64,000 nucleotides of DNA. Origin: an uncultured Bacteriovoracaceae bacterium (GTDB lineage: Bacteria; Bdellovibrionota; Bacteriovoracia; Bacteriovoracales; Bacteriovoracaceae). This document shows, one piece after another, positions 54,650-62,452 of this stretch. The stretch is from assembly GCA_937931205.1 (NCBI GenBank), contig CALHBF010000005.1:186001-250000 (forward strand). The letters are read 5' to 3'. A program made the position numbers and the translations under genes. The notes below the pieces were generated by a model. The model did no database searches. It worked only from the letters and a program-made list of their open reading frames with translations, and was not told the DNA's origin. Each line of letters opens with the position of its first letter. Positions within the stretch are counted from its first letter, which is position 1.

Positions 54650-55612
54650 ATGAATAAGGTGAGAGTGGCCGTACTTGGGTACGGCCATCTTGGAAAATGG
54701 CATTGTGATAAAGCAGCTGCTCATAGTGATGTTGCTGATTTTGTCGCGATTGTTGAAAAATTTCCTGCAGGTCAAGAAGCTGCTCGAGCAAAACACCCGA
54801 ATGTAAAAGTTGTAAGCGACATTGATGAAGTGATGAACGAAATCGATGCTGCTGTGATTGTTACTCCAACTTCGACTCACTTTGAACTTGTTTCAAAACT
54901 TCTTAAAGCTGGTAAACACGTTTTTTGTGAGAAGCCAGTTTGTTCCAATGATGAAGAGGCCAATAAACTTCGTGAATTAGCGGCGAACTCAAAACTCGTT
55001 GTGCAAGTAGGACAATCTGAGCGTTTTCACCAAGCATGGGAAGCACTAAGAGATACATTCGCCAATCTTAAAGCTCCTTATACAGTAAAGATTAACCGCT
55101 TTGCTGCTTTTAAAGGGCGTGCAACTGATGTTGATGTGATCCAAGATTTAGGTATACACGACCTTGATCTGGTGAATTTCTTGTTCCCTCATAAAGTTCA
55201 ATCTATCAAATCTCAAGCGGGATATAAGATTAGAACTAAAAATTGGGATCATGCCGTTCTTGATCTTAAACTTGAAGGTGGATCGCGTGCCTATGTAACA
55301 ATTGGCCGCAACGGTGTGAAAGAAGTGAGAGATCTGGAAGTGATGTCAGCTGATGGATGTGTCTACGTTGATCTGTTTACCAACAAGATCATGCTTGGAA
55401 CATCTTCTCAGTATGAAGATGGTTCATTTGTTAAAGAGATGGATTATCCAAAAAGAGATCACCTCATGCTTGAGCACACTCATTTCTATGATTCTATTTT
55501 AAATCATAAGAAATCGATTGTTCCACTTGAAGATGGTCTTCGTGCCGTTCACTTAGTTGACTGCGCTTTGAAGTCACTAGAAACAGACAGCCGTATTAAT
55601 GTTAAATTCTAA
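54650..55612 (+). CDS. Gfo/Idh/MocA-family dehydrogenase, GnnA candidate
   Basis: 320 residues. The N-terminal Rossmann domain starts VAVLGYGHLGKWHC and includes TPTSTHFE and the catalytic-lysine motif CEKPV (about 92-96). The C-terminal beta-sheet domain has DLGIHDLDLV. It lies 2 nt after lpxA and overlaps lpxB by 14 nt. In Acidithiobacillus ferrooxidans gnnA occupies the same place and oxidises the 3-OH of UDP-GlcNAc, so that lipid A is built on a diamino sugar. That chemistry fits reports for Bdellovibrio lipid A. The partner aminotransferase gnnB is not in this window. Confidence 0.7.
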   Translation: MNKVRVAVLGYGHLGKWHCDKAAAHSDVADFVAIVEKFPAGQEAARAKHPNVKVVSDIDEVMNEIDAAVIVTPTSTHFELVSKLLKAGKHVFCEKPVCSNDEEANKLRELAANSKLVVQVGQSERFHQAWEALRDTFANLKAPYTVKINRFAAFKGRATDVDVIQDLGIHDLDLVNFLFPHKVQSIKSQAGYKIRTKNWDHAVLDLKLEGGSRAYVTIGRNGVKEVRDLEVMSADGCVYVDLFTNKIMLGTSSQYEDGSFVKEMDYPKRDHLMLEHTHFYDSILNHKKSIVPLEDGLRAVHLVDCALKSLETDSRINVKF

Positions 55613-56729
55613 ATCTTGCCTTATTATTGCTGGAGAAAAATCAGGAGAGGAGCACGCAATGAGCTTCTTTCCTGAATTAAAACACCTTTGTCCTGATACT
55701 GAGTTTTTCGGAGTAGGGGGAGAGGATCTTCAGCATGAAGGTGTAGAACTTCTTTATCACTTAAAAGATTTCTCAAGCATGGGATTCTCTGAAGTGATTG
55801 GGAAAATCCCTTTCTATAAAAACGCTCTCAAAAAAATTGAAGCAGAAGTCATTAAGAGACAGACCAAGACGGCAATTCTGGTGGATTTCCAGGGCTTCAA
55901 TATGCGTCTGGCAAAAAAACTCTCAAAACTTGGTGTGAAAGTTCTTTATTACGTGGCCCCACAGGCCTGGGCATGGAAGGCCCATCGTGCGAAAACGATG
56001 AGCGAAGTTGCTCACACTCTCTTTACCATTCTTCCTTTTGAGAAAGAATGGTTTATGAATCGTGGAGTAAAGCAGGTGAAGGGGATTCCTCATCCGTTGA
56101 TGCTTCACTTTAAAGATGAATTAAAAAATATTCCGGCACGACCTTTCGGTTCATGGAATGAAAAAATAAAAATCCTGCTTCTTCCTGGCAGCAGGAAGTT
56201 TGAAGTTCAGTCTCTTTTACCTAATTTTATTAAGGCGATTGATCTATTGAAAAAAGATTTTAACGTGGAAGTTCACTTGGTAAGGGTTTCTCATCTTGAT
56301 CCAAGTCTCTACGATTATTTTCAGGATAAAGTAGATGTCTGGTACGAGAATACTGACATTGTGAAGGCACTTAAAGAAGCGCACTTTATTATGGCGGCTT
56401 CTGGAACAGTAACTTTAAGCTGCGGTCTTTTTGAAGTTCCGACAATTGTGGGCTACCAAGGCTCACTCTTAAATGAATTTGTTTTTAGAAACTTCATTAA
56501 ATATACAGGCCATATCTCGCTTACCAATATTGTTCACGAGAGAGAAGTCTTCCCTGAATTAATTCAGGAGCAAGTAGAACCTCACAAAATGTATGGTATT
56601 CTTAAAAAGTGGATTGAAAATAGAGAAGTATACGAAGAGAAAAAACGCCTCCTGAAAGAAACAAAAAATCTTTTAAGTGGTGAGGATTTCTCTGTTGCCT
56701 CTTACATGTCACAGGTTATTCATGAATAA
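55599..56729 (+). CDS. lpxB: Lipid A disaccharide synthase LpxB
   Basis: 376 residues, glycosyltransferase GT19. It joins lipid X to UDP-diacyl-glucosamine to form the lipid A disaccharide. IIAGEKSGEEHAM at the start, VLIDFQGFNMRLAK-like strand with YYVAPQAWAWK, LLPGSRKFEV and the sugar-nucleotide site MAASGTVTLSCGLFEVPTIVGY are all in place. It overlaps the preceding dehydrogenase gene by 14 nt and lpxK by 8 nt. Confidence 0.95.
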   Translation: MLNSKSCLIIAGEKSGEEHAMSFFPELKHLCPDTEFFGVGGEDLQHEGVELLYHLKDFSSMGFSEVIGKIPFYKNALKKIEAEVIKRQTKTAILVDFQGFNMRLAKKLSKLGVKVLYYVAPQAWAWKAHRAKTMSEVAHTLFTILPFEKEWFMNRGVKQVKGIPHPLMLHFKDELKNIPARPFGSWNEKIKILLLPGSRKFEVQSLLPNFIKAIDLLKKDFNVEVHLVRVSHLDPSLYDYFQDKVDVWYENTDIVKALKEAHFIMAASGTVTLSCGLFEVPTIVGYQGSLLNEFVFRNFIKYTGHISLTNIVHEREVFPELIQEQVEPHKMYGILKKWIENREVYEEKKRLLKETKNLLSGEDFSVASYMSQVIHE

Positions 56730-57789
56730 AAAGAAGATTATTCGCTCATTAAGAAATATTGCTCTCTCTCCTTTAAGTTTTATCTGGGAGTGGGTTTATC
56801 GTCTGCGCAGATCTTTTTATGAATATGGAATACTTAAGAAGAAAGTTTTTAAAGTTCCGGTAATTTCTGTTGGGAACCTCTCTTTTGGGGGAACTGGGAA
56901 GACACCGACTATTATCTGGTTAACAGAGTGGTTAAATGCGAAGGGATTGACTCCAGCAGTTTTAACTCGCGGTTATCGTGGTGCTCTTGAGCATTCGTCA
57001 GGTCTCCTCAAATCAGGTCAAAAATTTCGTCTCAATCCTTACGACTATGGTGATGAGCCTTTAATGATTTCAAATCGAATGAGTAAGGGGGCCGTGATTG
57101 TTGGTAAAAAAAGGGCCGATAATCTTTTAAAATATTTCTCAGATGTAAAACCAGACGTGGTTCTTCTCGATGATGGCTTTCAGCATCTGCAAATTTATCG
57201 CTCTTTTAACCTTGTTCTTTTCGACGCCACGATGGATCTTGAGAAATATCATGTGGCACCTATTGGCTATTTGCGTGAAGGATTCTCTGCCCTAAAAGAT
57301 GCTGATGGAATTCTCGTTTCTCGCTCAGATATGGTTGATGCGACTCACTTAAATAAGCTCGTAAATCTTATCACATCTCATTTTCACCATGCTCCGCCGA
57401 TTGCTCTTACTCGTTATGTTCCAGCGGGAGTATTTGATGCTCATGAAAATTTCTCATGCAGTGTAGAGGAGTTAAAAGGGATGCGTGCTGTGGCCGTTAC
57501 TGCCATTGCCAACCCTCAATCTTTTTATCAATACCTTGAGAATTTTGGTGTTGAGATCTGTGATCGAGTGAGTTTTCCCGACCATTATTTTTTCACGAAC
57601 TCCGATCTAAATACTCTGCTAACAAAGGCCACTCAGCATGCGGCCATTATCCTTTGTTCTGAAAAGGATATGGTGAAAATGAAGCGCGTTAGCCAAGACC
57701 CACGTATTCTCTACATTCGGGTTAAAGTTGACTTTATTAGTGGGGAGTTGCCGCTATTAAATTCACTGGAGAAAGTGCTCAAGCCTTGA
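56722..57789 (+). CDS. lpxK: Tetraacyldisaccharide 4'-kinase LpxK
   Basis: 355 residues from ATG 56722; an ATG at 56677 lies deep inside lpxB and is unlikely. LpxK phosphorylates the lipid A disaccharide at position 4'. The P-loop is SFGGTGKTPT after VISVGNL, and LLDDGFQHLQIYR is the second signature. A hydrophobic/basic N-terminus associates with the membrane. If lipid A here is phosphate-free, as reported for B. bacteriovorus, the presence of LpxK is notable. Confidence 0.94.
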   Translation: MNKKKIIRSLRNIALSPLSFIWEWVYRLRRSFYEYGILKKKVFKVPVISVGNLSFGGTGKTPTIIWLTEWLNAKGLTPAVLTRGYRGALEHSSGLLKSGQKFRLNPYDYGDEPLMISNRMSKGAVIVGKKRADNLLKYFSDVKPDVVLLDDGFQHLQIYRSFNLVLFDATMDLEKYHVAPIGYLREGFSALKDADGILVSRSDMVDATHLNKLVNLITSHFHHAPPIALTRYVPAGVFDAHENFSCSVEELKGMRAVAVTAIANPQSFYQYLENFGVEICDRVSFPDHYFFTNSDLNTLLTKATQHAAIILCSEKDMVKMKRVSQDPRILYIRVKVDFISGELPLLNSLEKVLKP

Positions 57790-57842
57790 TTCTATCGTTC
57801 AATAACTTACAATAGGAAGAAATCTTCTTGAAAGGATATTGA

Positions 57843-58901
57843 GTGAAGTATTTCGCGTTAATTATATTATTTGCCTGCTCTTGGAATCATAAAGATTTCG
57901 AGAAAACTCTCAGTAAAGATGTGAGTGCGGCAGATCCTCAGGTAGAGGTGGATGCAAGTCTGCGAGATAAATTTGAAGTTCAAGAAAAGAAAGTAGAAAC
58001 GAAAGTCGAAGAAAAAAAAGAAGTCGCTCAACCAAGTAAAAAAGACATCAAGGTTAAGCCTGATAATAAAAAAGTCCCACTTCCTGCGGTCACAAATAAA
58101 ACCAAAGCATCTGCTCCCATCGTTGTTAAGGCTGCTCCTAAAAAGTTGCCAGAAGATTATCCTGTCGAATTGATCGAAGTTGAAAAGAAGGCCAGTGCTG
58201 TCTGGAAGCAGTACAAACCAAATCATAACTTAGAAGATAAGATTTTTCTCAACATCAACTACATGGGGATGACGGTTGGAAAGATCATGTTCACCAATAA
58301 TGGCAAGAAGGTTATTAACGATAAAGAAGTGTGGCATTTTCATGCACGTTTTAAATCGGCCCCTTTTTACAGCCGTATTTATGAGCTCGATGATACTGTT
58401 GATACCTATGTTACAACGGATGAATTCTTGAGTACCCGCTATTCTCTGGTGCAGCGTGAATCAAAGCAAGATGTGGATGATTTACAACTTCATGATCGCG
58501 AACAACTTAAAACTTTTTGGTTCTATAAAAGAGTTACAAAAGATAAAGAAAAAGAGAAAAAAGAAAGTAAGTATATCCCTTATCACTCACTAGATCCTTT
58601 CTCAGTTGTTTTCTTCTATCAAGGTCTCCCTCTTAAAGATGGAGATGTTTACGAAATCCCACTGATAAATAAAACGAAGATCTTAATCTTTAAGACAACG
58701 GTTATTGGCAGAGAGACAATTGAGACAACTCGAGGAGAGAAGAAGGCCATTAAGGTCCATGCTGTTACCCAGTACACGGGAGATCATCTCAAAAGTGGAG
58801 AGTTAACTTTCTGGTTTAGTGATGACAATAAGAGGACTCTATTAAAAGGTCAGGCCAAAATCAAAATCGGTTCTGTGACAGCTGAGATTGTAAATAAATG
58901 A
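57843..58901 (+). CDS. DUF3108-domain envelope protein, probable lipoprotein
   Basis: 352 residues from GTG 57843 (AAAGGA 7 nt ahead). The short signal sequence ends FACS, an imperfect lipobox, so it may be lipid-anchored at about Cys12. A Lys/Glu/Pro-rich linker (about 20-110) spans the periplasm, then a DUF3108 domain (about 130-350) of beta strands with the family's DPFSVVFFYQGLPLKDGD block. DUF3108 proteins are found in outer-membrane biogenesis contexts with unknown activity. The glycosyltransferase gene overlaps it by 4 nt. Confidence 0.75.
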   Translation: MKYFALIILFACSWNHKDFEKTLSKDVSAADPQVEVDASLRDKFEVQEKKVETKVEEKKEVAQPSKKDIKVKPDNKKVPLPAVTNKTKASAPIVVKAAPKKLPEDYPVELIEVEKKASAVWKQYKPNHNLEDKIFLNINYMGMTVGKIMFTNNGKKVINDKEVWHFHARFKSAPFYSRIYELDDTVDTYVTTDEFLSTRYSLVQRESKQDVDDLQLHDREQLKTFWFYKRVTKDKEKEKKESKYIPYHSLDPFSVVFFYQGLPLKDGDVYEIPLINKTKILIFKTTVIGRETIETTRGEKKAIKVHAVTQYTGDHLKSGELTFWFSDDNKRTLLKGQAKIKIGSVTAEIVNK

Positions 58902-60073
58902 GAGAAAGAATTCGGTTAAGTGACCTCAATATCCTTTATATCTGTCTTTCAGAAGACTGGGCAACCACTGAGCGAAAATGCCTAACAGATGCCATCTATT
59001 TTAGAAACATCGGTGGTGGGTCATTTATTCTTTGTCGTGAAAAATCGCTAATCGATCAAGAGGCCGAAAAAGAGGCCATCCCACGTTTGTATTTCAGAGA
59101 AGATCTTGATCAGTGGAAAGGGAAGGTGAATTTCTACTTTCTCATTCAGCAGATAATGCAGAAAAAACAGATTGATATTATTCATACCTACAATCATCAA
59201 ACGCTTCTTCCTTTGGGAAGTATTCTTCGTTCGCTGACTCACATTCCGCTTATTTATACTTTTAATGAAACATTAACCCGTCAGAAAAATACTTTTCTTG
59301 AGCGCTGGTTTGTTTCACGCACAGATATGATTCTGGCCTTTTCTCAGAATGTCGTTGAGTTTGCCAAAGAGAACTTGCCTGTGGCCGAGAGAAAAATCAA
59401 AGTGACTGGAGTAGGGATTGATTTCCCTAAGGATACTCACAAACTTGATAAGGGCGACCGCAGAAAAATAGTCGTTTTTGTTTCTCGCACCGAAGAAGAT
59501 TTAAAATATCTTCGCATGTTCATTGATAGCATTTATCCGATTCTTCACAGCTTGGAAGAAAACAAGTATCAAAATAAAGTGATCTTCTCTTTTGTCACAG
59601 ATATCTCTTGGTACAATCATAGTCTGTTTGAAAGCCTTAAACGTATCATTTTAGAGCGACAGCTGGAGATGAATATTTCCTTTGAGACAAGGTCTCTGAA
59701 GGCCCAAAGTTTTGTGGATTGCGATCTTTTTATCGGATTGCCTGAGCGAGAGCTCGTCTGTGATGAAGATTATTATGCCTTGGCCACTCAGACCCCGATT
59801 CTCGTTCCGCGCACGGCCTCCCGTCATGCTCTGATACGTCAAGGGAAGTTCGGAGAGACCTATTATCCAGATGATGTGCGTGAATTGAAAGATAAGGTAT
59901 TGAAAATACTTCTCAATTATGAACGCTACTTTGTTGAGCTGCAGGGGGTAGAGGAATACCTTGAGGCAGTGCATCACTTTGAGCAATATTCAGAAGAACT
60001 TTATTCCCATTACGAGAAACTCTTCTCGCAGCGCATGCGTTACTCTCAGAAAAAGAAGAGACTTACGATCTAA
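58898..60073 (+). CDS. GT4-type glycosyltransferase
   Basis: 391 residues, GT-B fold. The N-terminal half shows DIIHTYNHQTLLPLGSIL and FSQNVVEFAKENLPVAERKI with VTGVGIDF, as in GT4 enzymes. The C-terminal half has a degenerate EX7E site (PERELVCDEDYYALATQTPI, about residues 286-305) in place of the usual E-G-F-P version. It is coupled to the DUF3108 gene and follows lpxK, so it could decorate lipid A, LPS core or a capsule. Mannosylated lipid A is reported in B. bacteriovorus; a link here is inference. Confidence 0.75.
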   Translation: MRERIRLSDLNILYICLSEDWATTERKCLTDAIYFRNIGGGSFILCREKSLIDQEAEKEAIPRLYFREDLDQWKGKVNFYFLIQQIMQKKQIDIIHTYNHQTLLPLGSILRSLTHIPLIYTFNETLTRQKNTFLERWFVSRTDMILAFSQNVVEFAKENLPVAERKIKVTGVGIDFPKDTHKLDKGDRRKIVVFVSRTEEDLKYLRMFIDSIYPILHSLEENKYQNKVIFSFVTDISWYNHSLFESLKRIILERQLEMNISFETRSLKAQSFVDCDLFIGLPERELVCDEDYYALATQTPILVPRTASRHALIRQGKFGETYYPDDVRELKDKVLKILLNYERYFVELQGVEEYLEAVHHFEQYSEELYSHYEKLFSQRMRYSQKKKRLTI

Positions 60074-60077
60074 CGCT

Positions 60078-60105
60078 TTGCTTTTTCCCTATCTTCGTTT
60101 ATAAC
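60078..60105 (+). promoter_or_regulatory. Candidate promoter of rpsA
   Basis: TTGCTT (60078-60083) and TATAAC (60100-60105) are separated by 16 nt. A short hairpin, TCTCC-AGTA-GGAGA (60112-60125), follows in the leader. Confidence 0.45.
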
Positions 60106-60153
60106 AGACTCTCTCCAGTAGGAGAATTAATGTATGAAAAAGGGGGGCTTATT

Positions 60154-61890
60154 ATGGCCACCACAAAAAACACAACAAAATCCTTTGAAGTACCAGCTTG
60201 GGTAAAAGGTTTTGATTTCGAACTTGGAGAAATCAAAGAGGAACAAGCAAAAACAGAATTTGGAGATATGATTAACTCTACTTCTGCCAAAAATTTCGCT
60301 GAAGGCGAAGTTTTCATGGGTAATGTCGTTGCTATGAACGATGAGTTCGTAACAGTTGACATCGGTTACAAGCAAGAGGGTCTAGTACTCGCTCGTGAGT
60401 TCCGTAACTATGACGGCACAATGAAAGTTAAAGTTGGCGACGAAATCCAAGTTTACCTTGAGAAGTTAGAATCTCAAATGGGGAACCTTGTACTTTCTAA
60501 AGACAAAGCTGAAATTCTTAAAGCTTGGGATAAAATCTCTGAAGCTTGCGAAAAAGGCGAAGCAGTTGAAGGTACAGTTATCGCTAAAGTTAAAGGCGGT
60601 CTTTCTGTTGATATCGGTGTTAAGGCTTTCTTACCTGGTTCACAAATCGACATCCGTCCTGTTAAGAACCTTGATAAGTACATTGGTAAAACAATGGAAT
60701 TCAAAGTTATTAAGTTTAACAAGAAGCGTGGAAACATCGTTCTATCTCGCCGTTCAATCCTAGCTGATGAGCGCGGTAAGATGAGAGATGAAACTCTTAC
60801 TCAAATCCAAGAAGGAATGATCGTAAAAGGTATCGTGAAAAACATTACTGATTACGGTGCGTTCATTGATCTTGGTGGTGTTGATGGTCTACTTCACATC
60901 ACTGATATGTCTTGGGGCCGTGTAAAACATCCTTCTAACCTTCTTAACGTTGGTGATGAAATTGATGTTAAAATCCTTAAGTACGATGCTTCTAAAGAGC
61001 GCGTATCTCTAGGTCTTAAGCAAGTTCAACCAAACCCTTGGGAATCTGCTAAAGATAACTACATGCCAGGAACAAAAGTAACTGGGGAAATCGTATCTGT
61101 TAAAGATTACGGTATCTTCGTTGAGCTTGCTGATGGTATCGAAGGTCTAATCCACGTTTCTGAAATGAGCTGGACGAACAAAAAATCTAGCAACAAAGCT
61201 CACGGCGTAGGCGATAAGATCGAAGCTGTAGTTCTTGAAGTAGATGTTGAAAACAAGAGAATTTCTCTTGGTCTAAAACAACTTATGCCAAATCCTTGGG
61301 ATGATCTTGCTAACAAATACCCTGCAGGTAAAACTGTAGAAGGTACAATTAAAGCAATCGTTGACTTCGGTCTATTCGTAGATCTTGGAGAAGAAGTTGA
61401 TGCTTTAATCCACGTTTCAGATCTTTCTTGGACAAAGAAAAATGTTAACCCAGCTGAGGAATACAAAGTTGGACAAAACATTAAAGCTGCAGTTGTAACT
61501 GTAGATAAAGAAAACCAAAAGTTCTGCCTAGGCCTTAAACAGCTTGAGGAAGATCCTTGGAAGAGAATCGAAGAGCGTATGCCAGTTGGTTCAGTTGTTG
61601 AAGGTGAAGCAGTTCGCCTTACAGAGTTCGGCGTATTCGTTGAGCTTGAGACTGGAATCGAAGGTCTAGTACACATCTCTGAAATCTCTGAAGAGAGAGT
61701 TGAGAAGCCTGCTGATAAAGTAGCAAAAGGTGACAGAGTAAAAGCAATCGTTATCTCTATCGATAAGTCTGCTAAGAAAATCGCTCTTTCTATGAAAGCA
61801 GTTGCATCTGGTGAGTACAAATCAAGCTATAAGCCTGAAGTTGCTCAACCATCAACTCTTGCTGATAAACTTAAAGGTTTCAAAGTTTAA
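60154..61890 (+). CDS. rpsA: 30S ribosomal protein S1
   Basis: 578 residues from ATG 60154 (GGGGGG at good spacing). S1 binds mRNA leaders and helps start translation. Six S1 OB-fold domains are visible, the last four near-regular, each ending like ISLGLKQLMPNPWDD and opening like VVEGEAVRLTEFGVFVEL. A second in-frame ATG at 60130 with its own GGAGA would add eight residues; the shorter start is more typical. Codon use is strongly biased, as expected for high expression. A strong terminator follows. Confidence 0.96.
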   Translation: MATTKNTTKSFEVPAWVKGFDFELGEIKEEQAKTEFGDMINSTSAKNFAEGEVFMGNVVAMNDEFVTVDIGYKQEGLVLAREFRNYDGTMKVKVGDEIQVYLEKLESQMGNLVLSKDKAEILKAWDKISEACEKGEAVEGTVIAKVKGGLSVDIGVKAFLPGSQIDIRPVKNLDKYIGKTMEFKVIKFNKKRGNIVLSRRSILADERGKMRDETLTQIQEGMIVKGIVKNITDYGAFIDLGGVDGLLHITDMSWGRVKHPSNLLNVGDEIDVKILKYDASKERVSLGLKQVQPNPWESAKDNYMPGTKVTGEIVSVKDYGIFVELADGIEGLIHVSEMSWTNKKSSNKAHGVGDKIEAVVLEVDVENKRISLGLKQLMPNPWDDLANKYPAGKTVEGTIKAIVDFGLFVDLGEEVDALIHVSDLSWTKKNVNPAEEYKVGQNIKAAVVTVDKENQKFCLGLKQLEEDPWKRIEERMPVGSVVEGEAVRLTEFGVFVELETGIEGLVHISEISEERVEKPADKVAKGDRVKAIVISIDKSAKKIALSMKAVASGEYKSSYKPEVAQPSTLADKLKGFKV

Positions 61891-61921
61891 TACTTTGATT
61901 TCTTAAAAGATCATCAAATGA

Positions 61922-61948
61922 GGGCCCCTTTTTGGGGCCCTTTTTTTT
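61922..61948 (+). terminator. Strong terminator of rpsA
   Basis: GGGCCCC (61922-61928) pairs with GGGGCCC (61934-61940) over five T, followed by eight T. Confidence 0.95.
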
Positions 61949-62025
61949 GGCATGAACCTTGAACTCTTATCCTTAAAGTTAGTCATTGGAAGTTAACATT
62001 CCCATAGTTTGGAGCTCTCAAAGAG

Positions 62026-62042
62026 TGTCTAGACTTTAGACA
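62026..62042. promoter_or_regulatory. Palindromic operator-like site
   Basis: TGTCTA (62026-62031) and TAGACA (62037-62042) are perfect inverted arms 5 nt apart, 24 nt ahead of the start at 62066. The arrangement suits a dimeric repressor; none is identified. Confidence 0.3.
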
Positions 62043-62065
62043 GGTGACTAAACGAGGAGGGAGAG

Positions 62066-62422
62066 ATGCAATACTTTATCCTGGGTCTAGGCCTTCTAAG
62101 CTTTAATGCCCATGCCTATCTCTATACTGAACAATCGAGAACTTATCTCTCGGATGTAGAATGTCTTGAATCTCTTCCTAGTGAAATTGAATGTAAGCGT
62201 GTGCGCGATGATCTGCTGTTATGCCAGTCTGAGTTTGAAGCTTTGATGAAGCATGGTGGGGTGAAGACTTTGAATATAAAGATGTATGAAGAGATTCCTG
62301 TTGATAATAAACTCTTCAGGCCTTTGACGGATAAGATTAATGAATTATGGGTCGGTGTGAAGGTGAAGAGTCACGTAAAAGAGAGAGTTAAAAGAGTTGA
62401 AGCCTTGAGCATGTGCCAATAA
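62066..62422 (+). CDS. Small secreted protein, unknown function
   Basis: 118 residues. A signal peptide ends at about residue 18 (AHA). The mature protein is helical and charged with four cysteines (near 33, 43, 52 and 117) that could form two disulfides. I recognise no family. GGAGGGAGAG precedes the ATG, a very strong ribosome site. A shared bidirectional terminator separates it from the convergent secreted-protein gene. Confidence 0.6.
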   Translation: MQYFILGLGLLSFNAHAYLYTEQSRTYLSDVECLESLPSEIECKRVRDDLLLCQSEFEALMKHGGVKTLNIKMYEEIPVDNKLFRPLTDKINELWVGVKVKSHVKERVKRVEALSMCQ

Positions 62423-62449
62423 AAAAAGGGAGCCGAAGCTCCCTTTTTT
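62421..62449. terminator. Bidirectional terminator
   Basis: GGGAGC (62428-62433) and GCTCCC (62438-62443) around CGAA, with flanking A and T runs. It serves both the 62066 gene and the convergent gene at 62453. The arms are the same as in the terminator at 13327-13357. Confidence 0.88.
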
Positions 62450-62452
62450 ATC

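Noticed and set aside
61200..61820. 206-codon antisense open frame inside rpsA
   Set aside because: It mirrors the strongly biased codons and repeats of S1 on the other strand; no start signal and no recognisable protein.
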